From: Pyrinomonadaceae bacterium
Lineage (GTDB): Bacteria > Acidobacteriota > Blastocatellia > Pyrinomonadales > Pyrinomonadaceae
DNA length: 6,384 nucleotides
Assembly: GCA_013813825.1 (NCBI GenBank)
Contig: JACCRA010000214.1
Coordinates: 1 to 6,384, forward strand
Direction: 5' to 3'
Shown: in pieces, positions 6,306-6,384 of the stretch
How positions within the stretch are numbered: position 1 is the stretch's first letter
How the letters are laid out: each line of letters opens with the position of its first letter
Program-made: the position numbers and the translations under genes
The notes under the pieces: model-generated
Told to the model about the DNA's origin: nothing
Database searches by the model: none
The model's input: the letters and a program-made list of their open reading frames with translations, nothing else

Positions 6306-6384
6306 CGAATCCGTGGCAAAAATAAGCACCACATCGTTGACGTTGGTCAGCGTCGGGCCGGGTTTGAGCAGCGCGTCGAGCGGC
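6303..6384 (-). CDS. glycerate 2-kinase (MOFRL family), C-terminal fragment at window edge
   Basis: The final 26 codons and TAA stop (6303-6305) of a minus-strand gene that continues beyond the right edge. The peptide reads PLDALLKPGPTLTNVNDVV and then LIFATDS. The GPTxTNVND motif followed by a short hydrophobic strand is the characteristic C-terminal end of the MOFRL domain of glycerate 2-kinases (GckA/TtuD type), which phosphorylate D-glycerate to 2-phosphoglycerate. Only this short tail is visible, so the rest of the protein cannot be checked. It lies upstream of, and in the same direction as, the dehydrogenase, with the inverted heptamer arrays between them. Confidence 0.75.
   Translation of the reverse strand, partial: PLDALLKPGPTLTNVNDVVLIFATDS

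Overview
The window is ordinary bacterial chromosome, GC-rich in the genes and clearly AT-richer in the intergenic DNA. No phage, plasmid, CRISPR, rRNA or tRNA gene was seen. Codon style, a NifA-type regulator without nif genes, and intergenic heptamer arrays and palindromic repeats resemble genomes of Acidobacteriota (Blastocatellia-like). That assignment is an inference from style, not from a marker gene.

Layout. Positions 1-360 hold no convincing gene but are rich in signals: two pairs of ACA-N4-TGT dyads, each pair spaced exactly 30 bp, a seven-unit heptamer array, and a plausible sigma-70 promoter lying inside the second dyad pair. Next, on the + strand, come a GAF/AAA+/HTH sigma-54 activator (361-1950), a small four-helix membrane protein (1973-2350) and a secreted or lipoprotein alpha/beta hydrolase (2377-3201). 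They are separated by only 22 and 26 bp and look like one transcription unit. A secreted NTF2-like (lumazine-binding-type) protein follows at 3333-3779 with its own strong ribosome binding site. A class I/II PLP aminotransferase occupies 3925-5124; its annotated N-terminus runs through a low-complexity repeat.

The aminotransferase converges on a minus-strand short-chain dehydrogenase (6152-5361). The gap between them contains a 142-bp MITE-like palindromic element with 27-28 bp terminal inverted repeats. Upstream of the dehydrogenase, on the same strand, the last 26 codons of a glycerate 2-kinase (MOFRL family) enter from the right edge (6384-6303). Between these two genes lie two inverted arrays of four heptamers each, able to form a long hairpin.

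Function. The left half looks like a regulator with envelope-directed neighbours; the regulator's target promoters are not visible here. The right half is central-metabolism-like (aminotransferase, NAD(P)H-dependent reductase, glycerate kinase), but a joint pathway is only a guess. No new multi-gene defence or mobile system was found. The most interesting material is non-coding: the paired operator-like dyads and the three kinds of structured intergenic repeat.
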